The position numbers and the translations under genes are program-made. This document shows positions 13,165 to 17,028 of a stretch of 17,028 nt of DNA, piece after piece. The notes under the pieces were generated by a model. The model saw only the letters and a program-made list of their open reading frames with translations. It ran no database searches and was not told the DNA's origin. Position 1 is the first letter of the stretch; every line of letters starts with the position of its first letter. Source of the DNA: an uncultured Collinsella sp. (lineage in GTDB: Bacteria > Actinomycetota > Coriobacteriia > Coriobacteriales > Coriobacteriaceae); assembly GCA_902470065.1 (NCBI GenBank), contig CABRFA010000018.1, positions 1-17,028 on the forward strand. Reading direction: 5' to 3'.

Positions 13165-13262
13165 AAACGCCCCTAAGCGGCAATCTGACGTTCAATCGTC
13201 GGGCATGACCAGAAGGTCAATGCCCTCCTCTTTCACGTCACCTTGCTCGCTTAGGGGCGTTT
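13165..13262. terminator. Long multi-stem hairpin between convergent proB and aminopeptidase
   Basis: The outer arms are a perfect 15-bp stem, 13165-13179 (AAACGCCCCTAAGCG) with 13248-13262. Inside, nested pairs continue the rod: GCAA (13180-13183) with TTGC (13243-13246), TGACGT (13186-13191) with ACGTCA (13235-13240), then GGGCATGACC (13201-13210) with GGTC and ATGCCC (13215-13225) around AGAA with one bulged A. TTTT on the + side and the matching A-run on the left give termination on both strands, as suits two converging genes. Ordinary terminators have short loops; the extra nested arms suggest a small folded RNA or a miniature mobile element. Starts 14 nt after the proB stop. Confidence 0.65.
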
Positions 13263-13308
13263 TCGCTTTCCGTCCTCTTTCTGCAATGACTTCATTAACC
13301 TGGTACTT

Positions 13309-13348
13309 GGGGACGTTCCTTTTGTGACGGCAGGTGGGGACACTCCTT
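13309..13348. repeat. Paired GGGGAC motif, degenerate dispersed repeat
   Basis: GGGGACGTTCCTT (13309-13321) and GGGGACACTCCTT (13336-13348) are direct repeats, 11 of 13 identical, 27 bp apart. Between them lies TTGTGACGGCA (13322-13332), which recurs exactly at 2533-2543, again downstream of a GGGGAC (2514-2519). The GGGGAC...CCTTTTGTG order also echoes the GGGGAC...CCTTTGTGG of the six-copy hairpin family. The motif ends two bases before the aminopeptidase stop codon on the minus strand. Confidence 0.5.
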
Positions 13349-13350
13349 AG

Positions 13351-14769
13351 CTAGAAGATCCGGCGCAGGTCTCCGCGGTTGAGCGCTTCGTCGAAGAGGT
13401 GCTTGAACACCACGCTGCCGTGCAGGCCGTCGTGCTCGAACTCGTTGGTCACCCAGGCATGCGAGTTGCCCACGCGGCTGAGCGTATCGAGCTGCATGCC
13501 CGAATCGACGTACATATCGTCGAAATACACCGCGGCCTGTAGTGGCACCTCGTTGCAGGCTAGGCGCTGCGGGTCGTAGATCTTGTCCCAGCTGGTGTCT
13601 TCCATCAGCAGGTCCATGGCGGGCTTAAACGGCATAAGCTCGGGCATCTGCTCAAACATCCACGGGAACATGGCCTCGCCGGTAAACATGAGCGGGCGCG
13701 CGAGTGTGTCGAACTCGGCACGATGGGCCTTCTCCTCTGCTGCGGCCCAGCGAATGGGCATGGTGTCGCCGTCGGCGTAGATAAACTCCTGCAGCGTCCA
13801 GTACAGCGGGTTTGTACGCGTGTTGGTGCGCTCGAAGGCGCGCATCAAAAAGCTGTCGGATACCGAGGAGCCGCAGCTAAGCGTACCGTCGCCAGTAACA
13901 AACGCGTGATCGATAATCCAATGCATGCGCTCAAAGCTCGGCTTCATGCCAAAGTCGCTGCCCATGAGCTGTAGGCGCTCGACCGTCATCGGCGAGCCGT
14001 CAGGCAGCACGGGCTTCTGAGCCTCGAGCGCATCGGCCAGGGCTGCCACGCGCTCGACGTCAGCGGGATAGCGGTCATAATACTGCTGCGTCTTGGCGGC
14101 CATGCGCGGGAAGGTGTGCTCGTAGACCTCGCTGGCGCTCGCCGGCACGTGGGGGATGCCGCCGCAGGTAAAGCTTGCCGCCACGCCTTCGGGGAAGAGC
14201 GACAGATAGCTCAACGTCAAAAAACCGCCGTAGCTTTGGCCGAGCGTGACCCACGGCTTGCCGCCAAAGCCCACTAGGCGCAGGTACTCAAAATCGCGCA
14301 CGATGGAGCTGGCGAGGTGGCGCTTGAGGAAGTCCGCCTGCGAGCGTGCTGTATCGGCGCCGGCGGCCGTTGCGCGATCACCCAGTGCCTTGATCGTGCG
14401 TCCGTCCACGCAGCTACTGCGTCCGGTGCCGCGCTGGTCGGGAAGGACCACGCGGAAGTGCTTGACGGCCTCCTCGATCCAGCCGTCGCTTGTGGGCGAC
14501 AGCGGACGTGGGCTCTCGCCGCCGGGGCCGCCCTGCAAAAACAGGAGCAGCGGCAGATCGTCGTTGATGCGGTCGGGCGCGCAAACCACGCGGTAGAAGA
14601 GCTTGATGCTCTCGGGCGCGCCGGCGATGGGTGCCGGCATAGCGCCGCGGCGCATGGTACTGCCGACGGCCAGGAGCATCGGCTCCAGGCCGCGCCAGTC
14701 AAGGGGGACGTCGATGCTGTGGTCCTCGACGTAAAGGCCGGGGACGTGGTACGAAGTGATGAGGGCCAT
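13351..14769 (-). CDS. S33-family prolyl aminopeptidase (alpha/beta hydrolase)
   Basis: A 472-residue alpha/beta hydrolase resembling the proline iminopeptidases of actinomycetes, which remove N-terminal proline from peptides. Motifs in order: LLFLQGGPGGESPRP (75-89) with the oxyanion-hole HGGPG-like part (Gln replaces His, as in this subgroup), DQRGTGRSS (111-119), and the nucleophile elbow TLGQSYGGF (175-183) with Ser179. Near the C-terminus DDMYVDSGM holds the likely Asp and EHDGLHGS the likely His. No signal peptide is evident, so it is probably cytoplasmic. ATG 14769 fits family N-termini and follows GGAAG; the frame to 14850 would overlap the proA promoter region. It lies on the opposite strand between proB and proA, a proline-centred neighbourhood. 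Specificity for proline is inferred from family and context. Confidence 0.85.
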   Translation of the reverse strand: MALITSYHVPGLYVEDHSIDVPLDWRGLEPMLLAVGSTMRRGAMPAPIAGAPESIKLFYRVVCAPDRINDDLPLLLFLQGGPGGESPRPLSPTSDGWIEEAVKHFRVVLPDQRGTGRSSCVDGRTIKALGDRATAAGADTARSQADFLKRHLASSIVRDFEYLRLVGFGGKPWVTLGQSYGGFLTLSYLSLFPEGVAASFTCGGIPHVPASASEVYEHTFPRMAAKTQQYYDRYPADVERVAALADALEAQKPVLPDGSPMTVERLQLMGSDFGMKPSFERMHWIIDHAFVTGDGTLSCGSSVSDSFLMRAFERTNTRTNPLYWTLQEFIYADGDTMPIRWAAAEEKAHRAEFDTLARPLMFTGEAMFPWMFEQMPELMPFKPAMDLLMEDTSWDKIYDPQRLACNEVPLQAAVYFDDMYVDSGMQLDTLSRVGNSHAWVTNEFEHDGLHGSVVFKHLFDEALNRGDLRRIF

Positions 14770-14881
14770 GTGAGTCTTCCGTTCGTTGCGGTGTTTCGGG
14801 TTGACCAATTCTACCGCCGCGGGCGAGGCCATGCGCAAATCGGCTACCATGGTTGCAAACTTCTAGGAGAAAGGGCCGCCC

Positions 14882-16168
14882 ATGTCGGTCGATATAGCCA
14901 CGTATGTCCACGATCTTGCCGTTGCCGCCAAGGCAGCGTCGGCCTCGCTTGCCACGGCGAGCGATGAGCAGCGCCAGGAGGCCGTGCGCGCCATGGCCGC
15001 AGCACTGCGCAACGGTGTCGACTCCATCGTCGCCGCCAACGAGCTCGATATGTCCGCCGCGCGCGATGCGGGCACCTCGGCCGGACTGCTCGATCGCCTG
15101 CTGCTGACGCCCGAGCGCGTCGAGGGCATGGCCGCCGGCCTGGAAAAGCTCGCCGAGCTGCCCGATCCCGTGGGCCGCGTGCTCGACCACCGCGTGCTTG
15201 CAAGTGGCGTGGACCTGACCCGTGTGAGTGTGCCGCTGGGCCTGGTCGCTATGGTCTACGAGGCGCGCCCCAACGTGACGGCCGACGCCGCAGGCATCTG
15301 CATCCGTACCGGCAACGCCTGCATTCTGCGCGGCGGCTCGCTGGCCTATCACTCGTGTGCCATGATTTCTGAGCTGCTGGCCGATGCGCTCGAGGCCAAG
15401 GGCTTCCCGCGCGAGGCCGTGTCGATGATCGAGTCCACCGACCGCGAGGCCACTGGCGAGCTCATGAAGCTCCGCGGCATTGTCGACGTACTCATTCCGC
15501 GCGGCGGTGCAGGCCTGATCCAGCGCTGCGTGCGCGAGTCGCTTGTGCCGGTGATTGAGACGGGCACGGGCAACTGCCACATCTACGTGCATGAATCCGC
15601 CGACTTTGATAAGGCGCTCAACATTATCGTTAATGCCAAGACCCAGCGCGTAGGCGTGTGCAATGCCGCCGAGTCGCTGCTGGTCGACCATGCTGTGGCC
15701 GATGCGTTTTTGCCTGCGGTCGTTGCCGTGCTGCACGATCACGGCGTGCTCATTCACGGCGACGAGGCCACGTGCGCCGCGTGCGCCGACGCCGGCTTTG
15801 TGGAGGGCGATGACTACGTCGCCGCGACTGAGGAGGACTGGGGTCGCGAGTACCTGGCGCTCGAGATGAGCGTGAAGGTCGTGGCAAACGAGGACCAGGC
15901 CATCGCACACATCAATCGCTACGGCACGATGCACTCCGAGGCCATCGTTGCCGAGGACACGGACGCTTGCGAGCGCTTCCTGGATGCGGTCGATGCCTCG
16001 GCCGTGTACGCCAACGCCAGCACGCGCTTCACTGACGGCGGCGAGTTTGGCCTGGGCGCCGAGATCGGCATCTCGACCCAAAAGCTCCACGCCCGCGGCC
16101 CCTTCGCCGCCGAGGCCCTCACCACCTACAAATACAAGCTCCGCGGCACCGGCCAGGTCCGCCCCTAA
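14882..16168 (+). CDS. proA: Gamma-glutamyl phosphate reductase
   Basis: Reduces gamma-glutamyl phosphate with NADPH to glutamate semialdehyde, which cyclises to pyrroline-5-carboxylate for the last step of proline synthesis. 428 residues, the usual ProA length, with the aldehyde-dehydrogenase fold. Landmarks: VYEARPNVTADA (125-136), GNACILRGGS (144-153), the ETGTGNCHIYVH segment (226-237), catalytic Cys260 in RVGVCNAAESLLVD, and C-terminal STRFTDGGEFGLGAEIGISTQKLHARGP, cited here as FGLGAEIGIS and TQKLHARGP. ATG 14882 follows AGGAGAAAGGG (14865-14875). The 112-bp gap to the divergent aminopeptidase must hold promoters for both; TAGAAT on the minus strand (complement of 14808-14813) is a candidate -10 for the latter. 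proC is not in the window. Repeat copy 5 follows. Confidence 0.97.
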   Translation: MSVDIATYVHDLAVAAKAASASLATASDEQRQEAVRAMAAALRNGVDSIVAANELDMSAARDAGTSAGLLDRLLLTPERVEGMAAGLEKLAELPDPVGRVLDHRVLASGVDLTRVSVPLGLVAMVYEARPNVTADAAGICIRTGNACILRGGSLAYHSCAMISELLADALEAKGFPREAVSMIESTDREATGELMKLRGIVDVLIPRGGAGLIQRCVRESLVPVIETGTGNCHIYVHESADFDKALNIIVNAKTQRVGVCNAAESLLVDHAVADAFLPAVVAVLHDHGVLIHGDEATCAACADAGFVEGDDYVAATEEDWGREYLALEMSVKVVANEDQAIAHINRYGTMHSEAIVAEDTDACERFLDAVDASAVYANASTRFTDGGEFGLGAEIGISTQKLHARGPFAAEALTTYKYKLRGTGQVRP

Positions 16169-16181
16169 CGCCCGTGCAAGA

Positions 16182-16222
16182 AAAACCACCACAAAGGTGC
16201 CTTTCCCCTTTGTGGTGGTTTT
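16182..16222. terminator. Repeat hairpin copy 5, shared by convergent proA and HD gene
   Basis: A perfect 16-bp stem (16182-16197 with 16207-16222) closes the loop TGCCTTTCC, one base different from the common TGCCTGTCC. It begins 13 nt after the proA stop and lies 15 nt from the stop of the converging HD-domain gene, so one element ends both transcripts. Confidence 0.88.
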
Positions 16223-16237
16223 AGGTGGCGTGGGCGG

Positions 16238-16837
16238 TTAGGCCTGGAAGGTATCGCGGTCGGGGGCGAAGGACTGCATGGCCGCGATGGTGCGGTCAAA
16301 GAGCTCGGGGAGCTCCCAGCCCAACATCTCGGCGCCCTGCGAAATCACGTCGCGCGAGCAGCCGGCGGCAAAGCGCTTGTCCTTGAACTTCTTCTTGAGC
16401 GACTTGGTCGTAAAGTCCATAACGCTCTTGCTCGGGCGCATGATGACTGCAGCGCCGATCAGGCCGGTGAGCTCATCGCAGGCAAACAGGATCTTTTCCA
16501 TCTGCAGCTCGGGCTTGGGCAGCGAGGTGTTGAAGTCGGACGTGTGCGTCTGGATGGCGCGAATGAGCTCTGGAGACGCACCTTCGCCCTTAAGAATCTC
16601 GGCAGCATAGATGGTGTGGTTCATGGGGTCGTCCTCATGCTCCTCCCAATCCAGGTCGTGCAGCAGACCGACGATGCCCCAAAACTCCTCGTTCTCGGGG
16701 TCGAACTCGCGCGCAAAGTAGCGCATAGTGCCCTCGACCGTCTCGCCATGGGTGATATGGAACGGGTCCTTGTTGTGCTCGTTGAGCAGTTCGAACGCGC
16801 GGTCGCGGGTGATTCCGGCGGTAAGCGGCTCTGCCAT
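16238..16837 (-). CDS. HD-domain protein, probable metal-dependent phosphohydrolase
   Basis: A 199-residue soluble protein with the HD-superfamily metal ligands in order: His30 in ITHGETVEG, His60-Asp61 in GLLHDLDWE, His98 in IQTHTSDF, and Asp121 in FACDELTG. This pattern predicts phosphohydrolase activity on a nucleotide or similar substrate, but the substrate is unknown; close relatives are annotated only as HD-domain or hydrolase proteins. The last third (SLKKKFKDKRFAAGCSRD and following helices) extends the family core and is conserved in this group as far as I recall. ATG 16837 follows AAGGAG on the minus strand at six-base spacing. The ribosome-binding site lies in a small palindrome, AGGAGACTCCT (16838-16848). 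The gene is flanked on both sides by copies of the repeat hairpin, so it is probably a single-gene unit. Confidence 0.85.
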   Translation of the reverse strand: MAEPLTAGITRDRAFELLNEHNKDPFHITHGETVEGTMRYFAREFDPENEEFWGIVGLLHDLDWEEHEDDPMNHTIYAAEILKGEGASPELIRAIQTHTSDFNTSLPKPELQMEKILFACDELTGLIGAAVIMRPSKSVMDFTTKSLKKKFKDKRFAAGCSRDVISQGAEMLGWELPELFDRTIAAMQSFAPDRDTFQA

Positions 16838-16891
16838 AGGAGACTCCTTGTGCTCGTGGGTATCGATAAGAATGAATACTACTAGAACAAG

Positions 16892-16932
16892 AAAACCACC
16901 ACAAAGGTGCCTGTCCCCTTTGTGGTGGTTTT
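16892..16932. terminator. Repeat hairpin copy 6, terminator of the partial minus-strand gene
   Basis: A perfect 16-bp stem (16892-16907 with 16917-16932) closes the loop TGCCTGTCC, identical to copies 2 and 4. It lies 13 nt beyond the stop of the partial gene on the minus strand and about 55 nt upstream of the HD gene, so it separates two genes that read in the same direction. Confidence 0.87.
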
Positions 16933-16945
16933 TGGCGCGGATGGG

Positions 16946-17028
16946 TTAGTTGAGGGCGGCTTGGGCTAGGCGAGCTTCGGCGTCCTCCTCGGTGACGCCC
17001 AGGGCCACGGCGAACTCCTCGATGGAGC
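16946..17028 (-). CDS. 3' end of an unidentified minus-strand gene
   Basis: The minus strand has an open frame from the window edge to a TAA at 16946-16948, giving the last 27 codons of a protein that ends in an acidic, Ala-rich helix (contains EEFAVALGVTEEDAEAR). Codon use matches the host genes. The stop is followed at 13 nt by repeat copy 6, as for the other complete genes, which supports a real 3' end. Too little is visible to name it. Confidence 0.6.
   Translation of the reverse strand, partial: SIEEFAVALGVTEEDAEARLAQAALN

Noticed and set aside
1..17028. CRISPR array, prophage or defence island
   Set aside because: The repeated hairpins are dispersed with kilobase spacing, not regularly spaced, and no cas, phage or restriction genes were seen.

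Overview
The window is high-GC bacterial chromosome. Gene content and protein character suggest a gut actinobacterium of class Coriobacteriia, most like Collinsella: an ATP-type PEP carboxykinase, a DegV fatty-acid-binding protein, an actinobacterial-looking S33 prolyl aminopeptidase, and many short dispersed intergenic repeats. The taxon is inferred from these features only. Most of the window is housekeeping metabolism. I do not see a defence island, prophage, CRISPR array or biosynthetic cluster.

Layout. At 1-585 lies the 3' end of an IS110-family insertion sequence with very high GC and AGG-rich arginine codons. It stops about 150 bp before pckA (730-2400, +), whose upstream region holds two 16-bp dyads. 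Next on the + strand come a stand-alone B3/4 (PheT editing-like) protein with a structured 5' leader (2628-3347), a MarR regulator (3518-3967), a DegV lipid-binding protein (4087-4941) and a minimal alkyltransferase domain that keeps the acceptor Cys (5021-5341). A 336-bp non-coding stretch follows. On the minus strand are trpS (5735-6784) and a TagO/WecA-type undecaprenyl-phosphate sugar-phosphate transferase (6944-8143). A 525-bp structured gap separates them from a PflX-like radical SAM protein (8669-9607, +), tRNA-Ala(CGC) (9758-9830), a coiled-coil protein with a C-terminal membrane anchor (9895-10353), pncB (10438-11943) and proB (12023-13150). A minus-strand S33 prolyl aminopeptidase (13351-14769) lies between proB and proA (14882-16168, +). 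The window ends with an HD-domain protein (16238-16837, -) and the last codons of an unidentified gene (16946-17028, -).

How the genes work together. proB and proA make the first two steps from glutamate to proline, and the aminopeptidase between them releases proline from peptides, so biosynthesis and scavenging sit side by side. MarR next to DegV recalls fatty-acid sensing in other bacteria, but the link is only inferred. pncB feeds NAD salvage and may share a transcript with proB. The other genes look like independent units.

The most distinctive signal is a repeat family of six near-identical hairpins (37-41 nt) at 2420, 3374, 4953, 5358, 16182 and 16892. Each has a long near-perfect stem and a conserved asymmetric 9-nt loop, occurs in either orientation, and begins 11-26 nt after a stop codon. 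They look like a dispersed, probably mobile or copied, bidirectional terminator module. A related degenerate motif at 2514-2543 and 13309-13348, a ~98-nt multi-stem hairpin at 13165-13262, and structured gaps at 5450-5630 and 8382-8520 are the other items worth a second look.
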